Positions 9,017 to 16,543 of a stretch of 64,000 nt of DNA are shown here, piece by piece. Position 1 is the first letter of the stretch, and every line of letters begins with the position of its first letter. The notes under the pieces were generated by a model that was given only the letters and a program-made list of their open reading frames with translations, did no database searches and was not told the DNA's origin. The position numbers and the translations under genes were made by a program. Source of the stretch: Candidatus Sphingomonas phytovorans (GTDB lineage: Bacteria > Pseudomonadota > Alphaproteobacteria > Sphingomonadales > Sphingomonadaceae); contig CP119314.1 of NCBI GenBank assembly GCA_029202385.1, positions 4,763,001 to 4,827,000 of the forward strand, read 5' to 3'.

Positions 9017-10266
9017 GCTGGACCAACTGGTCGGGCAGCGTGTCGGCATCGGTGCCGGTGCTGCGCCCGAAGGCAGAGGACGAACTGGCGGCGGCGGTAC
9101 GGGCGGCGGCGAAGGTACGCGCGACCGGGGCCGGCCATTCCTTCATGCCGCTCTGCCAGTCGGACGAACTGATCGTCTGCCTGGAGGACATGGCCGCGAC
9201 CCTCACCGTCGCGCCCGACCGGAGGACGGCGCGGGCGCCGGCCGGCTGGAGCCTGAAACGGCTGACGGCTGCCTTGTGGGAGGAGGGCCTTGCGCTGGCC
9301 AACCAGGGTGACGTCAACCCGCAGTCGCTTGCCGGGGCGATGGCGACGGGCACTCATGGCACCGGTCGCGATCTCGGTAATCTCGCCACCTTTGCGCGTG
9401 GTTTCCGGCTGATCGGGCCCGACGGCGCGGCGACATGGTGCGACGCCACCACCAATCCCGATCTGTTCCAGGCACAGCGGCTATCGCTCGGCCTGTTCGG
9501 GATTGCCACCGAGATCGAGGTCGAGGTGATTTCGGCCTTTCATCTGACCGAGAGGATCGAGAAGAAAAGCTGGGCTGAGGTGCGCGAAAGCTATGACTCG
9601 CTTGTCGAACGGCATCGCCACGTCGAATTCTGGTTCTTCCCCCATGCCGACGACGTGATCCTCAAGACGCTCGAGATGACCGATCCGTGCGATCCACCGC
9701 CCTCCACCACCGACATGGAGGAAACCGCGTTTCGACGGCTGCTCAAGATCGGTGCGTTCGCGCCGCCGCTGGTGCCGCTCCTCCAGCGGCTGATGATGAA
9801 GACCGGTTTTGACGGCCGTCGCCGTGGACCCGCCCACACCATCTTCCCGTCGGACCGGACGATCCGGTTCGAGGAAATGGAATATGAGATGCCACGCGCG
9901 ACGGGGATGGAGGCGCTCGACGAAGTGGTCGCCTGGATCCGCCGGCGACGGCTGCCGGTGTCCTTTCCGTTCGAATATCGCGTGGTCGCCGGGGACGATA
10001 TCTGGATGAGCCCGATGAACCGGGGCCCCGTCGCGGCGATTTCGATGCATCAATATGCGGCGATGCCGTGGCGCGACCTCTTCGCCGAGGCGGAGGAGGT
10101 TTTCCGCGCGCATGGCGGCAGGCCGCACTGGGCCAAGCGGCACACGCTTTCGCGGGACGATGTCGACAGCCTTTACCCGCTGGCGGAACGGTATCGCACG
10201 GTGCGCCGTGCTGCCGACCCGCAGGGCAAGTTCCTCAACGCGCATTTGGAGGCGCTGTTTTCCTGA
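9013..10266 (+). CDS. FAD-linked sugar/polyol oxidase (D-arabinono-1,4-lactone oxidase family)
   Basis: 417 residues, overlapping the cytochrome gene by four bases (ATGA). The N-terminal FAD-binding domain of the vanillyl-alcohol-oxidase fold carries ATGAGHSF with His42, the position that binds FAD covalently in alditol oxidases. NPQSLAGAMATGTHGTG follows near residue 105. The C-terminal ALO domain ends with PHWAKRHT (about 371-378), matching the HWxK substrate-site motif. No signal peptide is visible, so it is probably cytoplasmic. Relatives oxidise alditols, aldonolactones or L-gulono-lactone. Next to a PLP enzyme and a transporter it probably handles a hydroxylated organic substrate. Fold and cofactor are well supported; substrate is not. 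Confidence 0.85.
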   Translation: MSWTNWSGSVSASVPVLRPKAEDELAAAVRAAAKVRATGAGHSFMPLCQSDELIVCLEDMAATLTVAPDRRTARAPAGWSLKRLTAALWEEGLALANQGDVNPQSLAGAMATGTHGTGRDLGNLATFARGFRLIGPDGAATWCDATTNPDLFQAQRLSLGLFGIATEIEVEVISAFHLTERIEKKSWAEVRESYDSLVERHRHVEFWFFPHADDVILKTLEMTDPCDPPPSTTDMEETAFRRLLKIGAFAPPLVPLLQRLMMKTGFDGRRRGPAHTIFPSDRTIRFEEMEYEMPRATGMEALDEVVAWIRRRRLPVSFPFEYRVVAGDDIWMSPMNRGPVAAISMHQYAAMPWRDLFAEAEEVFRAHGGRPHWAKRHTLSRDDVDSLYPLAERYRTVRRAADPQGKFLNAHLEALFS

Positions 10267-11408
10267 TGGACGATCGAACGCTTCACGAACATCTGATCGG
10301 GCAGCAGGGCTCCCGCGCAGCGCTCAATACGCCGGTGCTGGTGCTCGATATCGAGGCGCTCGACCGCAATATCGCCTATATGGCCGCGCGCGCCGCGGAG
10401 CGCGGCGTGGCGCTCCGGCCCCATGCCAAGACTCACAAGAGCGTCGATATCGCCAGGCGCCAGATCGAGGCGGGCGCGGTCGGCCTGTGCTGCGCGAAGA
10501 TCGGCGAGGCCGAGGTGCTGGCCGACGGCGGCATCGTCGGCCTGCTGATCACCTCGCCGGTCACCGCGCCGGCGGCGGTCGCGCGGCTGGCCACGCTGGC
10601 GAAGCGGTCCCCCGGCCTGATCGCCGCGATCGATAACCCACGGATGGTTGCACGGCTCCAGGCGGCGCTCGCGGCAGAGGGCGCGATGCTCGATGTCGTG
10701 ATCGACATCGATCCCGGCATCCGTCGTACCGGCGTCGCCTCGCCGGAAGATGCGGTGGCGCTGGCGGAGGCGATCGCGGGTGTGGCCAGCATCACCCTCC
10801 GGGGCGTCCAATATTATTGCGGGCTGCAGCAGCATATCGAGAATTACGCCGCCCGCCGCGCCGCCATTATCGAGCGCACCGACTATCTGCGCTCGGTCAT
10901 CGCCGCGCTGACCGACAAGGGATACCAGCCGGAGATCGTCACCGGCTCGGGCACTGGAACGCATCATATCGATCTCGATCTTGGGGTCTTCACCGAGTTG
11001 CAGGCCGGTTCCTATGTGTTCATGGACAAGCAGTATCTCGATTGCGACCTGGCCGACGGGCCGGCATCGCCGTTCGAGACGTCTCTCGCGGTCGATGCAC
11101 GGGTGGCGAGCGCCAACCATTCGGCGCTGGTCACGATCGACGCCGGGTTCAAGTCGCTGTCCACCGATGGTGGCGTGGCGCAGGTTCAGCGCGGCGCGGC
11201 GCCCGACACGATGTTCATGTTCATGGGCGACGAACACGCTGCCCTGATCGCGCCGGATATCGGCCTGCGCCTCGGGCCGGGCGATCCGGTCAGCCTGACG
11301 GTCCCGCATTGCGACCCGACAGTGAACCTCTATGATTTCTACCATGTCGTGAAGGGCGACACGCTTGTCGCGATGTGGCCGGTCAGCGCCCGAGGCCGCG
11401 CCCGGTGA
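10266..11408 (+). CDS. DSD1/D-threonine-aldolase family PLP enzyme
   Basis: 380 residues. ATG 10266 overlaps the preceding TGA by one base. Residues 20-60 begin the alanine-racemase-like TIM barrel, with RPHAKTHKS placing the Schiff-base lysine at Lys55. The C-terminal beta-domain holds HCDP (His348, Asp350), the divalent-metal site of D-threonine aldolases and D-serine dehydratases. GDEHAAL, another family block, is also present. Known members cleave D-3-hydroxy-amino acids (D-threonine to glycine plus acetaldehyde) or dehydrate D-serine, using PLP and a metal. The enzyme is cytoplasmic. Its place in an operon with an FAD oxidase and an MFS carrier suggests a hydroxy-amino-acid-like intermediate in the pathway, which is an inference. 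Confidence 0.88.
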   Translation: MDDRTLHEHLIGQQGSRAALNTPVLVLDIEALDRNIAYMAARAAERGVALRPHAKTHKSVDIARRQIEAGAVGLCCAKIGEAEVLADGGIVGLLITSPVTAPAAVARLATLAKRSPGLIAAIDNPRMVARLQAALAAEGAMLDVVIDIDPGIRRTGVASPEDAVALAEAIAGVASITLRGVQYYCGLQQHIENYAARRAAIIERTDYLRSVIAALTDKGYQPEIVTGSGTGTHHIDLDLGVFTELQAGSYVFMDKQYLDCDLADGPASPFETSLAVDARVASANHSALVTIDAGFKSLSTDGGVAQVQRGAAPDTMFMFMGDEHAALIAPDIGLRLGPGDPVSLTVPHCDPTVNLYDFYHVVKGDTLVAMWPVSARGRAR

Positions 11409-12523
11409 CCTTCCGGGCCGATCACGTCGCTGCGATCCTGATCGTCGGCGTGATCGGCGTGCTCATACCGGGTCTCCAGCCGCAACTGCTTGGCGCGCTG
11501 GCGCTTGAAGGGCGGCTGACGTCCAACGCGCTCGGCATGCTGGCGACGGTGGAGCTGCTGGCGATGGGAATCGCCGCGGGCGGGGCTGGCTTCGCTCTGC
11601 CGATAACGCGCCTGCGCCCGATCGCCGTGATCGCGCTGGTTGCGACCGGCGGCTTCGACCTGCTGACGCCGATGCTCGGCACCGGCGCGATCTTCGCGGC
11701 GCGGATCGGCGCGGGGATCGGCGAGGGGGTGCTGATCTGGATCGCGATCGGCTTCATCATCCGCACCCGCGCACCCGAGCGATGGTCGGGCTTCTACCTT
11801 GCCATGCAGACGCTTGCCCAGTTCGGGCTGGCCAGCGTGTTCGGGCTCTATGTCATCGACGCCGGCGCGGGGCCGGGGTTCATGTGGCTTGGCATCGTCA
11901 CGCTGGCCGGATTGCTCGCCGTGCCGTTCATCCCCCGGCATTTCGCGCCGGTCGAAGCGCATGACGAGCCTTCCGGCCCGTTGCCGACAAGGGGGATCGT
12001 CGCGCTGGCGGGGGTGGTGCTCTACCTCGCCTTCATCGTGTCGGTGTGGGTCTATGTCGAGCCGCTCGCGCTCGATCGCGGTATCCCGTCGGCCCTGATC
12101 CACGTGATCGCGCCGCTGTCGCTGGCGATGCAGGTGCTCGGCGCCGGGGCGGCGACGTTGCTCGCGGGCCGCTTGCCGGCGCGTGGGACGATCATCCTGA
12201 TCGGCCTCGTCAATCTGGCGCTCCTGGCGATCATGGCAGCGCCGCCGTCGCCTGTCGCCTTCGTCGCGGCGACGGCGGTTTTCGGCTTTCTCTGGCTGTT
12301 CGCCCTGCCGTTTCAGATTCCCGTCGTGATCGCTGCCGACCCGAGCCGGCGGACGGCATTGCTGATCGGCGGGGCGCAACTGACCGGATCGAGCCTTGGC
12401 CCGCTGTTTGCGAGCATGCTGGTCGGCGGGAACGACGTGACGCCGGTGCTGTGGTTCGGTACAGGCTGCGCCGTCATAGGGGTTGCGGTGCTGCTCGGCG
12501 CCGGCACACCGCGTCGATCGTGA
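11405..12523 (+). CDS. MFS-type transporter
   Basis: About 372 residues of almost continuous hydrophobic segments, consistent with 12 helices in two halves joined by the polar stretch near FIPRHFAPVEAHDEP (about 175-190). I prefer GTG 11405, which overlaps the preceding TGA in a GTGA junction and has GAGG nine bases upstream. An in-frame ATG at 11375 would add ten mostly polar residues and overlap the upstream gene more. It belongs to the major facilitator superfamily and should sit in the inner membrane. Uptake of the same substrate that enters through the TonB-dependent receptors is the simplest role; export cannot be excluded. It lies directly before the TetR gene. Confidence 0.82.
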   Translation: MTFRADHVAAILIVGVIGVLIPGLQPQLLGALALEGRLTSNALGMLATVELLAMGIAAGGAGFALPITRLRPIAVIALVATGGFDLLTPMLGTGAIFAARIGAGIGEGVLIWIAIGFIIRTRAPERWSGFYLAMQTLAQFGLASVFGLYVIDAGAGPGFMWLGIVTLAGLLAVPFIPRHFAPVEAHDEPSGPLPTRGIVALAGVVLYLAFIVSVWVYVEPLALDRGIPSALIHVIAPLSLAMQVLGAGAATLLAGRLPARGTIILIGLVNLALLAIMAAPPSPVAFVAATAVFGFLWLFALPFQIPVVIAADPSRRTALLIGGAQLTGSSLGPLFASMLVGGNDVTPVLWFGTGCAVIGVAVLLGAGTPRRS

Positions 12524-12535
12524 GGAGACCAGACA

Positions 12536-13150
12536 GTGACCGCCGCGTCGGCAGGACCCGGGCGCAGCCACCCCAAGCAGGGGCGCGCGCAGCAGACCTA
12601 TGAATTGCTGCTCGACGTCGCCGGCGCCCTGCTTGCCGAGGTGGGCGTCGATCGCATCTCCACCAACATGATCTGTGCCCGCGCTGGTGTCACGCCGCCA
12701 GCGCTCTATCGTTATTTCGAGGACAAATATGCCGTGCTGGAGGCGCTTGGCCGGCGGCTGATGGCGCGGCAGAATGTCGCGCTCGAGGACTGGATCGCCC
12801 GGCATGCCGACCAGGGGCTCGACGCGCTCCGCGACGGGATCGAGGAACTGCTTCGCGAAACGGCGCGGGTCACGCAGTCGGAGCCCGGCGCTGTATGGAT
12901 ATTGCGCGCGCTCCATGCGTCACCGCGGCTGATCCATGTCCGGCTCGAATCGCATCGCTATGTCACCGACAAGCTGGTCGAGGCCTATACGCGCTACCTG
13001 CCCGACATGGACCGTGACGAACTCTGGCAGCGCCTGAGGCTGTCGGTCGAGCTTGGTTTCGCGGCCGACGAAATGCTCCAGGAAGAAACCCGCGTGTCCG
13101 AGGGAACCGTGCTGAAGAGCGTGGCGCGCCTGTTGAGAAACGACCTGTAG
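12536..13150 (+). CDS. TetR/AcrR family transcriptional regulator
   Basis: 204 residues from GTG 12536, with GAGGAGA upstream. The N-terminal helix-turn-helix is typical of TetR proteins: QGRAQQTYELLLDVAGALLA helix, then ISTNMICARAGVTPPALYRYFEDKYAVLEAL (about residues 39-68). The remaining 130 residues form the variable ligand-binding and dimer domain. It is the last gene of the run that begins with the receptors, and probably represses that operon until a pathway metabolite binds. I could not find a convincing inverted-repeat operator. It converges on the end of the injection-system operon with only 36 bases between stop codons. Confidence 0.88.
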   Translation: MTAASAGPGRSHPKQGRAQQTYELLLDVAGALLAEVGVDRISTNMICARAGVTPPALYRYFEDKYAVLEALGRRLMARQNVALEDWIARHADQGLDALRDGIEELLRETARVTQSEPGAVWILRALHASPRLIHVRLESHRYVTDKLVEAYTRYLPDMDRDELWQRLRLSVELGFAADEMLQEETRVSEGTVLKSVARLLRNDL

Positions 13151-13186
13151 GAAGCGCAGGGCGGATGGACGGGCCGCCGGGCTGGA

Positions 13187-16100
13187 TCATCCGGTCGGGT
13201 CGTCGTCCGCTGGCGGCGAGGGCGCCTCGCCGGACGGTGCCGCTGGCGTTTCAGCCGAGAGGATCGCCGGCGCGAGCCAGAAGGGCAGATCGTTGAATTT
13301 GTCCGCCTGCACGATGTCGCTGTCATAGGCCACGCCGTCAATCGTGGCGCCATCGATGCTCTGTACCAGGCAATAGCCGCGCATCGCCACTTCGGGCACG
13401 TCGCTGCCCGATTGCCAATAGCGTTCGAAACGCGAGCCGGCGAAAAGCTGGAAACCGTCGAGGCCGGCGTTCGCCCCGACATAAAGCCCGGGGACATAGC
13501 CCGCCGCCGCCACCGGATCGTACCAGGCGTTGCAATAGGCGATCACGTCGATCGTCGGCGTGCCCTCCGCCACGCCCTCAAGATCGAGCCAGACGCTGAC
13601 GCCGTACGGCAGGCCGACTGAGCGGGCGTTGGCCGCGGCATAAGCACCATATTCAGCGCCAAGGCTTGCGCTCGGTACCCAGCCCGACGGGGCGACATGC
13701 TGGACCGCCATCAGCGCCAGGCCGGCGTCGAGGATGTCCAGCGCTTCCGACCGCGTCAGGTCGGTATCGGCCTCAGGCGCGTCGCGCGTCAGATAGCGGA
13801 TCGCGAAGCGGAAACCGGCGGCGGCGAAGGCGCTCGCGCTGCTTGCCGTCAGCTTGGTGTCGGTGTCGAATCCCGTCGCCCCCGCAGGCGCCGCTTCCAC
13901 GGTTCCCGGCAAGGTGAGCGTCAGCGGCGGATTCGGCGCTGGCGCCGGATCGGGTGGAGGCTCTGGCTCTGGCTCTGGCTCTGGCTCCGGCGGAGGGGCG
14001 GGCGGCGGGACCGGCGCTGGCTCCGGCGGAGGAGTGGGTACCGGTGCCGGCGTAGGAGGTGACGGCGGAGCCGGTGGTGGAGGTGGCAGGGGTACCGGCG
14101 GCAGATGGCGCTGCAGGAAGCATTCGAGATGCCAGCTTGCCTTGGCACGACGCTCGCACTGTCCGTCGCGGAGCGCCTCGATCCAGGCGTGATGAAGGCG
14201 CCGGAAATGGCGCATGTGGCGATGGTGGAGGAAGATATCCTGGACGACGATGTGTGCAGGCATGTTGTCCCGGACGATCTCGCGGGCCTGGTCGCACCAG
14301 CCACCGTCGGCATCGGGCTCATCGACCGGCATCACCGCGGTGATGCGAAAGCTGTAGTCCGGCGGCTGTTCCTGCGTCGCCTCTTCTCCGTAGTGATGGT
14401 GGTGATGATGATGGTGATGATGGTGCCGATGATATTCCTGCGCGTAGCGGAGCAGCGTCCATTCGACGATGTAGAACCGCCGCAGGTCGACGCTCGCGGC
14501 GCGTACCAGGCGCGCCGTCATGGCAACCGCTTCGGCGACGTCACGCAACTCGCCCAGTAGCCAGCATCCGTCTTCCAGATCGCGGCACACCAGATAGACC
14601 GGTCCCCGGCCGGGTAGCGCCCCGACACTGTAGCGAGTCGGGTCGGCGAGTGCCGGCATCAGCGCCGCGGCGACCGTTTCGCCCGCCAGTGGTGACTGTC
14701 CGCCATGGTCGCCCGGATCGCGCGGGTGATCGGCGGTCTCGACCGGCAGGAAGGTCTGCGCCACCACCTCCCCCAACGCGGCAGGCAGCAGGCGCCCGAA
14801 ACTGGCCTGCGCCGGATCGGTCACCAATTCCGGGCCATCGGCCCGGTTGGCGGCATCGAGCAGCGCAAGATCGATCCGGCAGCGAATAAAGAGATCTGTC
14901 GTCTGTGCTGCGTCGTGGCCCGCGCGATAGTCGAGACCCCGCCCGCGATCCCGGGTGGCGGGCACCATCCTGGCGAGCAGCGTCCGTTTCGCCTCGATCA
15001 GCGCGGTACCTGGTTCAAGCTCGATGATGCCGCACGCCGAGTCCGCCGGCGGGGTGATCGCCTCGGCATAGAGCGAGAGCAGGAAATCGAGGATCGAGCC
15101 CTGTCGTGCCACGACGGGGTCGCCGTCGGCGATCAGCCGCTGGAGACTGACCTCATAGCCCGGCTCGAGCAGCGGTTCGACATTCGGCACGATGCCGCGC
15201 AGCGACTGGCTGACATAGGTCCGTCCGCCGCCTGCCGTGATCGAGAAGAGGTGGCGGACGAAAGCGAGCTGGGCGAAGAAATCGGCCATCAGCTGGTCGA
15301 AGACCATCAGATAACCCTTGAGCTGCCGGGCCTGGGCCTGACGTTGCGGCGACGATTCCGGCGGCAGGCCGTAGCCGCCGATACCATAGACCGCCGGGAA
15401 CTGATTCTGCACCGAGCTATAGGTCGCCAGATCCCAGCCATGGCCGGTTGGCGGGGGATAGTCCTGAGCATAGTCGATGGCGAGGTCGTAGGTTCGGCGC
15501 TGGTCGGCCCAGGCGCGGGCGAGCTTGCGCGTGACGGTGACCGGATTGGTGCGGCAGATACTGGTGCCGTGCCGGAGCCGGATGTCGCGGCCGGCAATGG
15601 CCGCCTCGTCCTGCAGGCGGAGGATATGGCCATCCGGGACGTGGATGATGTCCTTGCCGGTGAAGACCTGCTCGCCCACCTGTACCGACAGGCTATCGAC
15701 CGAGAGCACGCCGCGCACCTCAGCCATGATCTCAAGCAGATATTCGACGGGTACCGTCGAGGGCAGAGCGGTCAACTCGCCCTCGTCGATGAATCCGCGC
15801 AGCATCAGCGGCCCGTTGAAGATATGCGCCGTGGTGAGACCGGCCAGGCGCAACGCGTCGAGCGACTGTCGCTTCGGTTCGGGCGACAGGGCCAGTCCGA
15901 CCTGAAACAGCAGCTCGGCAAGCACGGTATCGGGATCGCTATTGTCGTCGAGCTGGATGTCGGCCCGCACCCGGGCGCGGAGCGGTCGGAGAATCACCGC
16001 GTCCTGCACATCCTCGCACAGGGCGCGATTGGCCGTGTAGCAATCGAGCACCTCGGTCCTGACCGAGTCGGGATCTGGGCCGTGATCCTCGCAGCCGGGA

Positions 16101-16543
16101 TCGAGGTCCGGCACCAGCACCGCGATGCGATACAGTCCGGAAACCCCTTTCGTCTCCCCGGGCGGGACCATGGTGAACCACGCATTGCCGATTTCAGGCA
16201 CGCGATCGATGATCAGGCGGCGAAGATCGTCCGTCGTCACCGGATTGACTGGCATGATCTCGCGGGCGGGATAGAGCGCCTGCCGGTCAAGCGCGATCCG
16301 TCCCGTCTCGGGCGCGCAGAGCAGGTCTGCCACCGCGAAATCGGAACGATAGGACAATTCGGTGAGCGCGTAGCAGAGCTGCTGGAGGATCGTCACGCCC
16401 GGGTCGGACCAGTTGTAGTTGGTCCAGATCTGTCCGGTCAGCCGCTGGACCAGCGCCGTGCCCTGGGTGAGCAGCGCGGCATAATCGAGCCCGACGGGGT
16501 CGCCATCGGTGGCGAGCACGATGGGTATCGGCTCGGCGCTCAT
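13187..16543 (-). CDS. eCIS baseplate wedge protein (Afp12-like) with C-terminal Rv2525c-like glycoside-hydrolase-like domain
   Basis: 1118 residues, last gene of the contractile injection operon; ATG 16543 overlaps the stop of the 1377-residue baseplate gene. Residues 1 to about 800 match the large baseplate proteins of eCIS loci (QTNYNWSDPG-type start IWTNYNWSDPGVTILQQLCY near 38-57, and the LKGYLMVFDQLMADFFAQLA block). Residues 707-717 are eleven consecutive His. A Pro/Glu/Ala linker (about 815-885) follows, then from about 890 to 1090 a domain that starts GFDTDTK and contains FRFAIRYLTRD, VSVWLDLEG and YVPGLYVG. These are hallmarks of the Rv2525c-like/DUF1906 TIM barrel related to GH25 lysozymes. 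The baseplate part should join sheath, spike and envelope. The extra domain may bind or cut peptidoglycan or another glycan, which is inferred. Confidence 0.82.
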   Translation of the reverse strand: MSAEPIPIVLATDGDPVGLDYAALLTQGTALVQRLTGQIWTNYNWSDPGVTILQQLCYALTELSYRSDFAVADLLCAPETGRIALDRQALYPAREIMPVNPVTTDDLRRLIIDRVPEIGNAWFTMVPPGETKGVSGLYRIAVLVPDLDPGCEDHGPDPDSVRTEVLDCYTANRALCEDVQDAVILRPLRARVRADIQLDDNSDPDTVLAELLFQVGLALSPEPKRQSLDALRLAGLTTAHIFNGPLMLRGFIDEGELTALPSTVPVEYLLEIMAEVRGVLSVDSLSVQVGEQVFTGKDIIHVPDGHILRLQDEAAIAGRDIRLRHGTSICRTNPVTVTRKLARAWADQRRTYDLAIDYAQDYPPPTGHGWDLATYSSVQNQFPAVYGIGGYGLPPESSPQRQAQARQLKGYLMVFDQLMADFFAQLAFVRHLFSITAGGGRTYVSQSLRGIVPNVEPLLEPGYEVSLQRLIADGDPVVARQGSILDFLLSLYAEAITPPADSACGIIELEPGTALIEAKRTLLARMVPATRDRGRGLDYRAGHDAAQTTDLFIRCRIDLALLDAANRADGPELVTDPAQASFGRLLPAALGEVVAQTFLPVETADHPRDPGDHGGQSPLAGETVAAALMPALADPTRYSVGALPGRGPVYLVCRDLEDGCWLLGELRDVAEAVAMTARLVRAASVDLRRFYIVEWTLLRYAQEYHRHHHHHHHHHHHYGEEATQEQPPDYSFRITAVMPVDEPDADGGWCDQAREIVRDNMPAHIVVQDIFLHHRHMRHFRRLHHAWIEALRDGQCERRAKASWHLECFLQRHLPPVPLPPPPPAPPSPPTPAPVPTPPPEPAPVPPPAPPPEPEPEPEPEPPPDPAPAPNPPLTLTLPGTVEAAPAGATGFDTDTKLTASSASAFAAAGFRFAIRYLTRDAPEADTDLTRSEALDILDAGLALMAVQHVAPSGWVPSASLGAEYGAYAAANARSVGLPYGVSVWLDLEGVAEGTPTIDVIAYCNAWYDPVAAAGYVPGLYVGANAGLDGFQLFAGSRFERYWQSGSDVPEVAMRGYCLVQSIDGATIDGVAYDSDIVQADKFNDLPFWLAPAILSAETPAAPSGEAPSPPADDDPTG
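13959..13988. repeat. GGCTCT tandem hexamer coding a Pro-Glu linker
   Basis: Five hexamers in tandem (the last is GGCTCC) encode the (Glu-Pro)n part of the linker on the minus strand. Such a run can gain or lose units by replication slippage without breaking the frame, changing the reach of the C-terminal domain of the baseplate protein. Confidence 0.75.
14393..14425 (-). repeat. Run of eleven histidine codons in the baseplate gene
   Basis: Eleven codons in a row read CAC or CAT in mixed order, preceded by His-Arg (14426-14431) and followed by Tyr. The mixed codons show this is selected protein sequence or old, not a fresh trinucleotide expansion. It encodes residues 707-717 of the 1118-residue baseplate protein and would bind Ni, Zn or Cu ions. 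Confidence 0.85.

Noticed and set aside
14393..14425. His-run as an engineered affinity tag
   Set aside because: It is internal, eleven long, with mixed codons and natural flanks in a normal chromosomal operon; no vector sequence is near.
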